Origin: JACKIC01 sp964392305
GTDB lineage: Bacteria > Planctomycetota > UBA1135 > UBA2386
Direction: 5' to 3'
NCBI GenBank assembly: GCA_964392305.1
Contig: CAYMPV010000014.1
Coordinates: 1 to 64,000, forward strand
Length of the DNA: 64,000 nucleotides
Shown in pieces: positions 1 to 8,730 of the stretch (within the stretch, counting starts at the first letter, position 1; each line of letters begins with the position of its first letter). The translations under genes were made by a program, and so were the position numbers. The notes beneath the pieces were generated by a model that saw only the letters and a program-made list of their open reading frames with translations, was not told the DNA's origin and made no database searches.

Positions 1-592
1 CGGCGCGGCGCATCACGTCGGGCACGCGGAACCCCCCGCCGATCTCGACCAGTTCACCGCGCGACACCACCACTTCGCGGCCCGCACACAGCGCCGCCAG
101 CATCAAGGTGGTCGCCGCGGCGTTGTTGTTGACGACCAGCGCGCCGCCGGCCGAAGTCAGGTCGCACAGCAGCGCCGCGACACCGAGCTCACGCTGGTCG
201 CGTTCGCCCGAGGCCGGATCGACCTCGACGATCGCGTAACCCGCTGCCGCGGTGATCGCCTCGATCGCACGCGGCGCCAGCGGCGCGCGACCGATGCCCG
301 TGTGCAGCACGATGCCGGTGGCGTTGTAGACGCGTTCGTGACGCGGCCGCTGCACGGCATCGCAACGCGCGAGCAACTCGACACTGCCAGTCGTCGGCGC
401 CGCCGACGCCGCCAGCGTCTCGGCATCCATTCGACCATCGAGAACGCTGGCGCGCAGTTCGTCGATCCAGGTGCGCGCGACGCGCACCAGCACCGCACGC
501 GGCACGAGGGCGAGCGCCTGCCAACGCAGGATCTCGTCCACCGAAGGGAGCAAGCGCAGGGCCGCGGAACGGTCGGAGTCGGTTCTAGGCAT
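1..592 (-). CDS. selA: L-seryl-tRNA(Sec) selenium transferase, N-terminal part (cut by window edge)
   Basis: SelA is a PLP enzyme that converts seryl-tRNA(Sec) to selenocysteinyl-tRNA(Sec) using selenophosphate. Visible are the N-terminal helical domain (starts MPRTDSDRSAALRLLPSVDE), the family signature VYNATGIVLHTGIGRAPL, and NNNAAATTLM followed by SRGELVEIGGGFRVPDVM, which is close to the corresponding stretch of characterised SelA proteins. About 197 codons are present. The PLP-binding lysine and the C-terminal half lie beyond base 1. The start ATG at 592 fits the normal SelA N-terminus. The gene diverges from recJ, with 33 bp between the two start codons. Its presence implies a selenocysteine pathway in this organism; selB and the tRNA(Sec) gene are not in the window. 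Confidence 0.93.
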   Translation of the reverse strand, partial: MPRTDSDRSAALRLLPSVDEILRWQALALVPRAVLVRVARTWIDELRASVLDGRMDAETLAASAAPTTGSVELLARCDAVQRPRHERVYNATGIVLHTGIGRAPLAPRAIEAITAAAGYAIVEVDPASGERDQRELGVAALLCDLTSAGGALVVNNNAAATTLMLAALCAGREVVVSRGELVEIGGGFRVPDVMRRA

Positions 593-625
593 CGCGATCG
601 AGGCCGCTACCATACCTCACCCCAC

Positions 626-2335
626 ATGCAGCGCATCGCACCAAGGCCACCGGAACCCGATCCCCGCGAACGGGCCCTGGCGCGCACGGTCGGCCTGCCC
701 GACCTGGTGGTGCGGGTGCTGCTGGCCCGTGGCATCGACGATCCCGATCGCGTGCGCACGTTCCTCAAGCCCGACCTGCGGGCGATGGCGGACCCGTATG
801 CCTTTCGCGACATGCGCAAGGCCGTCGACCGGCTGCGACTCGCGGTGCAGCGCAGCGAGCCGATCCTGATCCACGGCGACTACGACGTCGACGGCGTCAG
901 CGGCACGGTGCTGCTGCACAAGTTCTTCTCGATGCTGCACGCCACCAGCAAGCCGTACATCCCGGCGCGCGCCGACGGCTACTCGATTTCACGCGCCAGC
1001 GTCGACGCGATCGTCGCCGGTGGTTACGGCGTGGTCGTCTCGGTCGACAACGGCACCAACGCGGTCGCCGCCGTCACCGAACTGCAGGCCGCCGGCATCG
1101 ACGTGATCATCACCGATCACCACGGCACCAGCGAGAACGTCGCCCCGGCCTTCGCGGTGCTCAACCCGCGCCTGCACGACGCCGGTTACCCCGACCGCGA
1201 CCTCGCCGGCTGCGGCGTCGCCTTCCGCCTCGCCGCGGCGCTCGCCGATTCGTTCACACGCGACATGAAGCAGAGCCCGGAGTTCGCCGACTTCCTGGCC
1301 GACGCGCTCGCCTACGTCGCCCTCGGCACGGTCGCCGACGTCGCCCCGCTGCGTGGCGAGAACCGCGCGATGGTGTTCCACGGGCTGCGCTCGCTGGCGC
1401 AGAGCCGCAACCCCGGAATCCGCGCGCTGCTCGATTCCGCCGGCCTGTCGCACCGCGGCATCGACGTCGACGACATCGCCTTCCGGATCGCGCCGCTGAT
1501 CAACGCCGCGGGCCGGGTCGGGCACGCCAGCCAGGCCGTCGACCTGCTGTGCGCACCGGGGTACAGCGAGGCGCAGGTGGCCGCCAAGGTGCTCGAACAG
1601 CACAACGAGGAGCGCCGCCGCGTCGAACGCATGCTGCAGGACGAAGCGCTGCAACAGGCCGCGGCCGAAGCCGGCCCGGCGGTGGTGCTCGCCAGCGACC
1701 AGTGGCACCCGGGCGTGCTCGGGATCGTCGCCGCGCGCATCGCCGAAACGACGCAGAAGCCGACCTTCCTGATCGCGTTCCAGGGTGACGTCGGCCGCGG
1801 CTCGGGCCGTTGCACCTCCGGCCTGCACCTGCGCAACCTGCTGATGCAGTGCGACGACCTGCTGGTCGCGCACGGCGGTCACGCGGCGGCGGCGGGACTC
1901 GAACTGCGGCGCGACCGGTTCGACGCGTTCAAGGAACGTTTCGCCGCGGCCTGCCTGGCCGCCGACACTCCCGACGACCCGACGCCGGTCGACGGCGGCG
2001 CCAGCTTCGGCGAACTCGACCCACACACGGTGCGGCGCCTGTCGATGCTCGGCCCGTTCGGCAGCGGCCACCGCCGGCCGCGCTTCTGCACCGCCGGCGT
2101 GCGTTTCGTCGGCAGTCCGACCACCGACGCGCGCGGCCAGGACCTTCGCGTTCGCGCCACGGAAGGTGGCCAGATCCTGCCGGCCCGGATCGTGCGCGGC
2201 GGCGAGCGCTTCGAAGAGGTGCGCAACTGCGGCGGGCCGTGGACGATCGTCTACTCCCCTCGCCTGGGGGCGCGTGCCGAAGAAGGTCCCGTCGTGCTCG
2301 ACGTGCATCAGCTCGTGCGCAGCGACGTCAACTGA
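626..2335 (+). CDS. recJ: Single-stranded-DNA-specific exonuclease RecJ
   Basis: RecJ degrades single-stranded DNA 5'->3' in recombination (RecF pathway) and mismatch repair. The 569-aa protein has the DHH phosphoesterase motifs in order: DYDVDG (residues 85-90), DNG (141-143) and DHH (164-166), then GCGVAFRL, ALGTVADVAPL and INAAGRVGHASQAVDLL. The DHHA1 domain follows with HPGVLGIVAARIAE, GRGSGRC and AHGGHAAAAGLEL. An ATG at 626 starts the normal N-terminus; upstream in-frame codons belong to the divergent selA region. A TACCAT hexamer at 608-613 may be its -10 box. The length is typical of RecJ. It is the first gene of a probable operon with the YqaA-like protein 13 bp downstream. Confidence 0.95.
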   Translation: MQRIAPRPPEPDPRERALARTVGLPDLVVRVLLARGIDDPDRVRTFLKPDLRAMADPYAFRDMRKAVDRLRLAVQRSEPILIHGDYDVDGVSGTVLLHKFFSMLHATSKPYIPARADGYSISRASVDAIVAGGYGVVVSVDNGTNAVAAVTELQAAGIDVIITDHHGTSENVAPAFAVLNPRLHDAGYPDRDLAGCGVAFRLAAALADSFTRDMKQSPEFADFLADALAYVALGTVADVAPLRGENRAMVFHGLRSLAQSRNPGIRALLDSAGLSHRGIDVDDIAFRIAPLINAAGRVGHASQAVDLLCAPGYSEAQVAAKVLEQHNEERRRVERMLQDEALQQAAAEAGPAVVLASDQWHPGVLGIVAARIAETTQKPTFLIAFQGDVGRGSGRCTSGLHLRNLLMQCDDLLVAHGGHAAAAGLELRRDRFDAFKERFAAACLAADTPDDPTPVDGGASFGELDPHTVRRLSMLGPFGSGHRRPRFCTAGVRFVGSPTTDARGQDLRVRATEGGQILPARIVRGGERFEEVRNCGGPWTIVYSPRLGARAEEGPVVLDVHQLVRSDVN

Positions 2336-2348
2336 TCGAACTCCTCTC

Positions 2349-2984
2349 GTGACCGAACTCACCACCGCCCCTCCCACCGGCCGCCGCGGCCCGCTGCGCC
2401 GTCTCTACGACTGGGTGCTGCACTGGGCCGGCACTCCCTACGCGGTGCCGGCGCTGTTCGTGCTGGCCTTCGCCGAGAGCAGTTTCTTCCCGATCCCGCC
2501 CGACGTGCTGCTGATCGCGCTGTGCATCGGCACGGTGCAGAAGAGCTACCGGTTCGCGTTCTGGTGTTCGATCGGTTCGGTGCTCGGCGGCATGGCCGGC
2601 TACGCGATCGGCGCGTTCCTGTGGGACGTCGACTGGATCCGTGAGTTCTTCTACACGTGGATCCCGGGCGTCAACGAACACAACGTCGCCAAGGTCTCGG
2701 GGCTCTACGAAGAGTGGAACTTCTGGATCGTGTTCGCGGCCGCGTTCACGCCGATCCCGTACAAGGTGATCACGATCCTCGCCGGCGTCTGCGGCATCAG
2801 CTTCCCGATGTTCCTGCTGGCCTCGGCGGTCGGCCGCCCGGCGCGCTTCTTCCTGGTCGCGTGGCTGTTCAAGAAGTACGGACCGCCGATCAAGGACTTC
2901 ATCGAACGGCGCTTCGCGCTGGTCACGTTCGCCGGGCTGCTGGTCGGCATCGGCGGTTTCGTGGTGATCAAGTACGCGCTGTGA
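2349..2984 (+). CDS. YqaA/DedA-type membrane protein (VTT/SNARE-associated domain)
   Basis: This 211-aa integral membrane protein belongs to the YqaA branch of the DedA/VTT (SNARE-associated) family, whose members are implicated in lipid scrambling and envelope homeostasis. Supporting stretches are FAESSFFPIPPDVLLIAL, GMAGYAIGAFLWD and AAFTPIPYKVITILAGV; the FxPxPP..L and TPIPYK signatures are typical, and the Arg in VGRPARFF lies before the last helices. About five hydrophobic segments are visible. The start is GTG at 2349, 13 bp after the recJ stop. It is probably co-transcribed with recJ and the following gene. The family assignment is firm; the substrate is unknown. Confidence 0.85.
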   Translation: MTELTTAPPTGRRGPLRRLYDWVLHWAGTPYAVPALFVLAFAESSFFPIPPDVLLIALCIGTVQKSYRFAFWCSIGSVLGGMAGYAIGAFLWDVDWIREFFYTWIPGVNEHNVAKVSGLYEEWNFWIVFAAAFTPIPYKVITILAGVCGISFPMFLLASAVGRPARFFLVAWLFKKYGPPIKDFIERRFALVTFAGLLVGIGGFVVIKYAL

Positions 2985-2985
2985 C

Positions 2986-3480
2986 GTGGTGACGGCGACC
3001 GCGACGTTGTTCGTGCTGTTGCCGCCGGGACTTCGCGTCGCAGCGGTGCTCGACGCGGCGCCTGCAGGGGCGCAGCTGGTCACCTACGGCCCCGCCGACG
3101 ACCGCCACCATCTGCTGAGCCTGGTACGCGCGCGCCGCGACCGCCGCGCCACGCGCTGGTTGCGCGGCCTGCTGCTCTGCATCGGCACCGGCGCGCTGCT
3201 CGGCTTGCTGGTCAACGGCGTGCTCGCCGGCGCGTTCGGCATGTTCGGCGGGCTGCTGCAGATTGCGCTGCCGCTGGGGCTGGTGCTGGGCGCGTTCCTG
3301 GGCGGGTTCACGGCGGCGATGACGGGCACCGAAGTGGCCCGCGACGAGGTCCGGCGGCTGGTGCACGAGGTGCCACGCGGCGCGACGTTGTTGCAGGCGA
3401 GTGCGGCAGGGCGTGAGCAACTGCAACCGCTGCGGGCCTGGTGTACGCAAGCCGGTGTGCCTTGCGTGTGGCGCGACTGA
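2986..3480 (+). CDS. Hypothetical membrane protein with glycine-rich helical hairpin
   Basis: This is a 164-aa protein of unknown function. A cytoplasmic N-terminal part of about 55 residues is followed by a charged stretch (RARRDRRATRWLR), then two adjacent hydrophobic glycine-rich segments (LLLCIGTGALLGLLVNGVL and LPLGLVLGAFLGGFTAAM), and a soluble tail ending in two cysteines (AWCTQAGVPCVWRD). The layout resembles general-stress/DUF1269-like proteins with a Gly-zipper membrane hairpin, but this is only a resemblance. It starts with GTG directly after the stop of the YqaA-like gene, so it is probably the last gene of the recJ operon. Confidence 0.6.
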   Translation: MVTATATLFVLLPPGLRVAAVLDAAPAGAQLVTYGPADDRHHLLSLVRARRDRRATRWLRGLLLCIGTGALLGLLVNGVLAGAFGMFGGLLQIALPLGLVLGAFLGGFTAAMTGTEVARDEVRRLVHEVPRGATLLQASAAGREQLQPLRAWCTQAGVPCVWRD

Positions 3481-3504
3481 GACGGCCGCGCGTCAGGTCG
3501 CCCG

Positions 3505-4848
3505 TCACTTGCCGCCGGCGGGCAAAGGCTCGAGCCGGGTGTCCTGCAGCAACGCGTAGCCGTTGTTCGAGCAGACGATGAGCGGGCGGCGCAGCTCCGA
3601 GTCCCGCAGCGGCGCGGTAAACACTTCCTGGCCGTCGATCAGAACCCGCAACGTGTCCCGCATCTCGATCCGGTAGTTCACCGGCTTGCCGGTCTCGACC
3701 TTGACCTCGCGGTTGGCGAGGGTCGACCACTTTTTCGCCGCCACATCCCAGTGCTCGAGGCGCAGCCTGCCCTCGTACAACAACAGCGCCGCGACGAAGG
3801 TCTCGTCGTAAGCGAACTCCCAGCGCAGGTCGCATTCCTCGCTGACGGTCGCCGACCCGCTCACCACGTAAGCACCCGCTGGCGGCTCCCTGACGAGTTT
3901 GGCCCCCCCGCGCAGCTTCAGGTCGCCCGCGATCAACAAGCGTCCCTGCCGCCATTCCGCCGCGTCGGTGTGCAGGGCCCAAGTCGGCTCGTCGGCGCGC
4001 AACAGCTTGGCGAGTTGCTCCTCCGCGCGCCCCCAGTCCTTGCCCAACACGAGCTCCAGTGCCGCCCGCCGGCCGACGAGCAAGGGCTCGTTGGCCTTCG
4101 GCGCCCTGCTCAACACGCGGCGCGCCCAACCCGACGACTTCGCGGTCAACAACTGCGCCATCAACGCCTGTCGAGCCTGCTGCTCACCAAGCCTGTGGAG
4201 AGTGTTCGGGTCGGGCATCGAGCACCAGTCGCGAAGTCCCAACTCATGCCCATTGGCGACCATCCAACGCGCCAACGAACGGCGCGTGTCGTAGGCGAGA
4301 TCGACATCGACCTTGCCGCCGGGGTTACGCAGTTGCTCCAACACTGCGAAGGCCGCGACCTCCGCGAGCCAGGGATCACGTTCGGCACCCGGCTGCCGCT
4401 GCCGGGCGACCATGCCTGCCACCTGCAGCACGATCGCGTCCTTGGTGACGGCGGACAGCCCCAGCGCGTCGAAGACCCGCTCCGTCCACGCTGGTCGCAC
4501 GAGCACGTGCGCTTCGACGTTGCCGGCGACGGTGAACTGTTCCCGGGCGTAGCCGAGCCTGGTCTGTTTGGCTTCGAGTTCACGGAACGGCGCTTCGTCG
4601 ACGTACACATGCACGGTGACCGCGTCGCAACGCTGGTTGGCGAGCAGCTTGTAGGTGATCGGCAACGCGCTCTGCGCAACCGCGAGTGCTTCCTCGGCGA
4701 GGCGGCTACGCAGTTCCGGGGACAGCCTGGCGCCGTGCAGACGCACCACGACCTTGTCGGCGGCGCGTTCGACGACCGATTCCTCCTGCGCGGGCAGGGC
4801 AACCGCACTGGCCAAGGACGTGACGAGCAGGGCCGGGAAGACTCTCAT
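3505..4848 (-). CDS. Secreted protein: degenerate peptidase-MA-like region plus beta-sandwich C-terminus
   Basis: This 447-aa protein has a Sec signal peptide (MRVFPALLVTSLASAVALPAQ). The N-terminal half (VTVHVYVDEAPFRELEAKQTR, LVRPAWTERVFDALG) recalls the lead-in of peptidase-MA-like proteins, but no HExxH motif is visible. The C-terminal third (about 310-447) looks like a lectin/LamG-type beta-sandwich with RWEFAYDETFVAALLLYEG and YRIEMRDTLRVLIDGQEVF, reminiscent of DUF1080 domains common in planctomycetes. The start at 4848 was chosen because it begins the signal peptide; an in-frame ATG at 4869 is the alternative. It stands alone, convergent with the recJ operon. Its function is unknown. 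Confidence 0.6.
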   Translation of the reverse strand: MRVFPALLVTSLASAVALPAQEESVVERAADKVVVRLHGARLSPELRSRLAEEALAVAQSALPITYKLLANQRCDAVTVHVYVDEAPFRELEAKQTRLGYAREQFTVAGNVEAHVLVRPAWTERVFDALGLSAVTKDAIVLQVAGMVARQRQPGAERDPWLAEVAAFAVLEQLRNPGGKVDVDLAYDTRRSLARWMVANGHELGLRDWCSMPDPNTLHRLGEQQARQALMAQLLTAKSSGWARRVLSRAPKANEPLLVGRRAALELVLGKDWGRAEEQLAKLLRADEPTWALHTDAAEWRQGRLLIAGDLKLRGGAKLVREPPAGAYVVSGSATVSEECDLRWEFAYDETFVAALLLYEGRLRLEHWDVAAKKWSTLANREVKVETGKPVNYRIEMRDTLRVLIDGQEVFTAPLRDSELRRPLIVCSNNGYALLQDTRLEPLPAGGK

Positions 4849-4912
4849 GCAGCGGCTCTGATACCCCATCGCGGTGAAGGTTGCAGCCCCGAGCTGACGG
4901 TAGAGTGCCCCC

Positions 4913-5485
4913 GTGGCCACCTGCTTCTCGCACCCCGCGATCCCGCTCGCCATCGCGTGCTGGGCGCCGTCGCTGCGCCGACCGTCCCTGCTGATCACCG
5001 CAAGCCTGCTGTCCGCCGCGCCCGACCTCGACGCGATCGGCTATTTCCTCGGCGTGCCCTACGAAGCGTGGTGCGGCCACCGCGGCTGTTCGCACTCGCT
5101 CGTGTTCGCGTTCGTCGTCGCGGCGCTGCTGGCCCGGCCGCTCGCGCGCCGCTGCGAAGTGCCCACGCGGCGCGTGCTGCTGTTCTTCTGGGCGGCGATG
5201 GCCTCACACGGCGTCGTCGACATGGCGACCAACGGCGGCCACGGCATCGCGTTGCTGTGGCCGTTCACCGAGGAACGCTTCTTCTGGCCGTGGCAGCCGA
5301 TCGAAGTCGCGCCGCTCGGCATCCGCGCGTTCTTCTCGCAGTGGGGCCTCGAGGTGCTCGCGTCGGAGGCGGTGTGGATGTGGTTGCCGGCGGTGGTCGT
5401 CGGGGTGCTGGGTTTGTTGCTGAGGCGCGCGCCGCGCGCGCCGGTGCCCGAGCCGAGCGAACCGCCACCACCGCAACCGCGTTGA
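4913..5485 (+). CDS. YdjM/DUF457-type membrane-bound metal-dependent hydrolase
   Basis: This 190-aa membrane protein belongs to the YdjM (LexA-regulated, membrane-bound metal-dependent hydrolase) family. Diagnostic stretches are HPAIPLAIACWAP, SAAPDLDAIGYFLGVPY, GHRGCSHSL and ASHGVVDMATNGGHGIALLWPF, in which the His and Asp residues form the presumed metal site. Several hydrophobic segments are present, and the C-terminus is proline-rich. The start is GTG at 4913. TAGAGT at 4901-4906 lies 6 nt before it, so transcription could begin at the start codon. The biochemical role of the family is not established. Confidence 0.8.
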   Translation: MATCFSHPAIPLAIACWAPSLRRPSLLITASLLSAAPDLDAIGYFLGVPYEAWCGHRGCSHSLVFAFVVAALLARPLARRCEVPTRRVLLFFWAAMASHGVVDMATNGGHGIALLWPFTEERFFWPWQPIEVAPLGIRAFFSQWGLEVLASEAVWMWLPAVVVGVLGLLLRRAPRAPVPEPSEPPPPQPR

Positions 5486-5553
5486 TGCCGCGCCATGCGA
5501 ACAGGGAGGGCAGTAGCGCTTGCACGCTGGTCGCAGACGCCCCAGGTAGACGA

Positions 5554-5571
5554 CTGACGTAATCACGTCAG
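5554..5571. terminator. Hairpin between convergent genes
   Basis: A perfect 7-bp inverted repeat, CTGACGT-AATC-ACGTCAG, lies between two convergent genes: the hydrolase ending at 5485 and the membrane protein whose stop codon is at 5583. A bidirectional terminator is likely, although there is no T-tract. Confidence 0.4.
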
Positions 5572-5582
5572 GGGCGATACTC

Positions 5583-5897
5583 TCATCGCTCCACATCCCG
5601 GCTAAATCTATCCATCAAGGGGACCAAGACGAAGTGGTGCATCAATAATGCTGCAATCGCACCACACATCGCGCTCGCGCAAGCCACCGCGATGATCATC
5701 CAAGAAGGAGGTTCGACGAAATCCGAAAGACGCTCTACATCCACGTCCAGAAACCAATCTGGGAACATGTTGACAACCCACCAAACTGCTGCCCCCAACA
5801 CAGTGAACGCAAAGAACCCCACAGTGCACGTCGTCGCTATTACCGCAAGCGCCCGAAGAGCGCGCGCCTTCGCATCATCGCCGCACATCGCCTTCAT
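5583..5897 (-). CDS. Small two-helix membrane protein, lower G+C than neighbours
   Basis: This is a 104-aa protein of unknown function with two membrane segments (ATTCTVGFFAFTVLGAAVWWVV and SWMIIAVACASAMCGAIAALLM) joined by an acidic loop (DVDVERLSDFVEPP). The start at 5897 (MKAMCGDDAKARAL) is supported by AAGGA 8 nt upstream; a start further upstream at 5933 is open but lacks a ribosome binding site. The gene and its flanks (about 5500-6040) are visibly richer in A+T than the rest of the region, which suggests recent acquisition. Confidence 0.55.
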   Translation of the reverse strand: MKAMCGDDAKARALRALAVIATTCTVGFFAFTVLGAAVWWVVNMFPDWFLDVDVERLSDFVEPPSWMIIAVACASAMCGAIAALLMHHFVLVPLMDRFSRDVER

Positions 5898-6040
5898 TAG
5901 AGAGGTCCTTTGTATCGGGACCCGGACTCCCAATCCGTCAATGTATTACACACGTTGTTAGGGATATCCTCGAAGCTATTCATGTTGTGCGGTTCGCCAA
6001 TGTAGGGATACGACAAGGCAATTTCATCACGCACAACATC

Positions 6041-8722
6041 CTACTTCGGCGCTGCCGTCAGCCTGGCAAGCGCCGCCCGGATCTCGTCGGCAGACAGCTC
6101 TATCGTTACCGGCGGCTGCGCGTCGCCGCCGCGGACCTCGCGCGGCGTCACGTTCTTCAGGCGCTGCTGACGCCCATCGGTCGCGTGCAGACTCGCAACG
6201 ACGTGGAACGTCCCGTCGGCCAACGTCACGACGGCCCGCCCACCGCGCACATCCGCCGACACGGGCCGACTCATGCCGAGCGCACTCATCGAACCGCTGA
6301 CGCCGTTCGTGACGAACTGCCTGCCATCCACCATTGGCGGCATGGTCGGTGAACACATCACACGCAAGCTCACGCCATCCGGCAGCTCGGGCACTCCGGC
6401 CACACGCAGCTCCAGTTCGGGCGACGACGGCCACGTCGCGGCCAACCTGCCCGTCGCGACCTGCGCGGCGTCGAAGTGCAGCGCGAGCGGCCGCATCCCC
6501 TGCGCCAGGACCATCAGGTCGAGAGGCCCGGCGACCACGGGCAGCTGCGTACCACCCGCGCCGCGCCTCAGCATCAGACCGTGCCAGCACTGTGCGTCGG
6601 CCTGCGGCATCGGGAAGACCACGCCCTTACCTTCGGCCCCCCAAGTCCCGTCGAGCGTGAGCGTGGCCATCGTCACCTTGCCCCGCAGGTCGAGGTCCAC
6701 GAATCGCGTATCACCGCCCTCGGGCAACGGCAACACGACGCCCTCGATGCGCACCAGCGGCGCAGCGAGGCCCAACAACGACAACTGCAGCGAGTACGTC
6801 CCGGACGGCAGCCCCGCCCAGCGCAGCGTGCAGCGTTCCGCAACTTGGCGGCGGGCCGTCGTCTGGTACCGCGTCGGCGCCAGCAGCCCCTGGTAGTTGA
6901 ACTCCGGCGGCGGGGCGAAGTCGGGCACGAGCTCCGCACGCAGCAGCTCCGGCGGCACGGCGTCATCGCCCAGGCACGTCAGTGCGAGTTCGTTGCCGAC
7001 CGGGATCGCCACCACCAGGTCGTCCTGCCCGGGGCGGAACTCGACCGGCGCGACCGGCAGATGCTGCGGCGACGGGAAGCTGAGGCGGTATCGCCCGGCC
7101 TCGACGAAGCCGCGCACTTCGAACGTGCCGTCCGCGCGCACGTCTTGCGAAAGGCCGGGCACGCCGGTCCAGCGTTCTTCACCGCGCGTCGCGAAACGGG
7201 CGTCGGGAGTCTCGACGCTGAGTTCGACCCTCACGTCGCGGCGCGTTGCGTCGAGTTGCAGACGACCGGCGGCGATCACGGGCGCAGGCACGAGGCGCAG
7301 CACGCCGAGGTCGTTGTCGCCTCGCTGCAGTTCCCGCGGCGGCACCGTCACGGTCCAGGCCGGCGCACCTTCGCGGTCCTGGAAGAACTGCAGCCGACCG
7401 AGCCGGACGACCGGGAGCCGGCAATCCAGGAACCACCGAAAGCGCCCCTGCTCGTCACTCTCGAAGCTGCCGTGTTCGTGCACCATGTCGCACTGCAGCT
7501 CGGCGCGCACGGCGGTGTTCGTTACCGGTCGGCCATCGGCACCGAAGAACTGACCGCGCAGCAGATACAGGGCCGCGGTGGACAGCTCGACGCGAACCTC
7601 CTGGTCCCGGCCGAGCGGCGCCTGCACGACCTCACGAACCGCGCCACTCCCGAGCTGCGCGGCGACGACGAACTCGCCTCCGAGCGCGACGCACGGCAGG
7701 CGGGCCCAGCCGTCGTCGTCGAACGGCACGCGCAGGACTTCGGCGGGTTCGCGGTCCATCATCCCACCGCGCCACGCAGAGACGCTCACGCCGTCGCGGC
7801 ACACGCGGCCCTCGTGCAGGAGCCTCACGGCGATGCGGCCCGTCGGCGGCAGGCGTAGCACGACCGGTTGGGACGGCACCTCGGCGACATCGAGATCGAC
7901 GTGAGGCCCTTCGCCGCCGGGCACCATGGCGACGACACGACACCGAGAGATCGTGGCCCCGAACATGGGGCCCACCGACCGCAACCACGCCAGGGCATGG
8001 CCGAAGTCGGCGCTGGCCTCTGGCCCCTCGACCCGTCGCGCCGCGTCGCTGCGCCGCGGCGCTCCCTTCTCATCGAGAACGCGCAGCCCGACGTAGGCCC
8101 CGATCGCGGGTTGCCCCAGCGCGTCGACCACACGAACCTGCAGGCGCCGATCGACTTCGAGCTCGATCACCCAGCCCTGTGGTGGTATCGGTTGGTCGCC
8201 GCCGACCCACGCGATCGCGAAGCGGCCCGGGGTCGTCGCGAACACCATCGCGCCGTCCTTCGCCGCCGCGATCCGCGCGACGCCGTTGGTATCCGAGCGC
8301 GTCCTCCAGCCGAATTGCGCGGCGAGGACCTCGGGATCGTTCTCCACGTCTCGCCGAGACGTCGCTTGCAGGTTGCGCGGCTGCCGCAACGCCCCGGTCG
8401 TGATCCAGCTCACCTCGGCGCCAGCGACCGGCTGCTTCCTCTCGGCGTCGACCACGCGCACGTCGAGCCAGATCGCGTCTTCGGGAATCGGTGGCTGCTG
8501 CTCGGCGTCGGGATTGTCGACCGGAGCGGGCGAACGTTCCACTTCTGCTGCTGAGGTGACTTGGCCAGCGAGGGAACCCTCACCGGCTTCGTCGTTGGCC
8601 ACCTGCGGGGCGACCGCGATCGGCACTGCCGGCGCCTTTGGGTCTGACGCGAACAATCGCAGTGCGCTCCAAGTCCCCAGGGCGAGCACGACAACTAAGA
8701 GAACGGCGCGGGTTCGATTCAT
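6041..8722 (-). CDS. Membrane-anchored carboxypeptidase-regulatory-like repeat protein, paralogue 1
   Basis: This 893-aa protein begins with a single N-terminal membrane anchor (VLLVVVLALGTWSALRLF), then a short Ala/Pro/Glu-rich linker, and then a long series of beta-sandwich modules of the carboxypeptidase-regulatory/Cna-B type. The modules are recognisable by VRVVDAERKQPVAGAEVSW and VDALGQPAIGAYVGLRVLD. It ends in the family tail PREVRGGDAQPPVTIELSADE. It is the most divergent of the four adjacent paralogues and last in the transcription direction, 8 bp after the previous stop. The protein is probably extracytoplasmic. Its role is unknown; no enzymatic motif is visible. Confidence 0.7.
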   Translation of the reverse strand: MNRTRAVLLVVVLALGTWSALRLFASDPKAPAVPIAVAPQVANDEAGEGSLAGQVTSAAEVERSPAPVDNPDAEQQPPIPEDAIWLDVRVVDAERKQPVAGAEVSWITTGALRQPRNLQATSRRDVENDPEVLAAQFGWRTRSDTNGVARIAAAKDGAMVFATTPGRFAIAWVGGDQPIPPQGWVIELEVDRRLQVRVVDALGQPAIGAYVGLRVLDEKGAPRRSDAARRVEGPEASADFGHALAWLRSVGPMFGATISRCRVVAMVPGGEGPHVDLDVAEVPSQPVVLRLPPTGRIAVRLLHEGRVCRDGVSVSAWRGGMMDREPAEVLRVPFDDDGWARLPCVALGGEFVVAAQLGSGAVREVVQAPLGRDQEVRVELSTAALYLLRGQFFGADGRPVTNTAVRAELQCDMVHEHGSFESDEQGRFRWFLDCRLPVVRLGRLQFFQDREGAPAWTVTVPPRELQRGDNDLGVLRLVPAPVIAAGRLQLDATRRDVRVELSVETPDARFATRGEERWTGVPGLSQDVRADGTFEVRGFVEAGRYRLSFPSPQHLPVAPVEFRPGQDDLVVAIPVGNELALTCLGDDAVPPELLRAELVPDFAPPPEFNYQGLLAPTRYQTTARRQVAERCTLRWAGLPSGTYSLQLSLLGLAAPLVRIEGVVLPLPEGGDTRFVDLDLRGKVTMATLTLDGTWGAEGKGVVFPMPQADAQCWHGLMLRRGAGGTQLPVVAGPLDLMVLAQGMRPLALHFDAAQVATGRLAATWPSSPELELRVAGVPELPDGVSLRVMCSPTMPPMVDGRQFVTNGVSGSMSALGMSRPVSADVRGGRAVVTLADGTFHVVASLHATDGRQQRLKNVTPREVRGGDAQPPVTIELSADEIRAALARLTAAPK

Positions 8723-8730
8723 CGGTGTGA

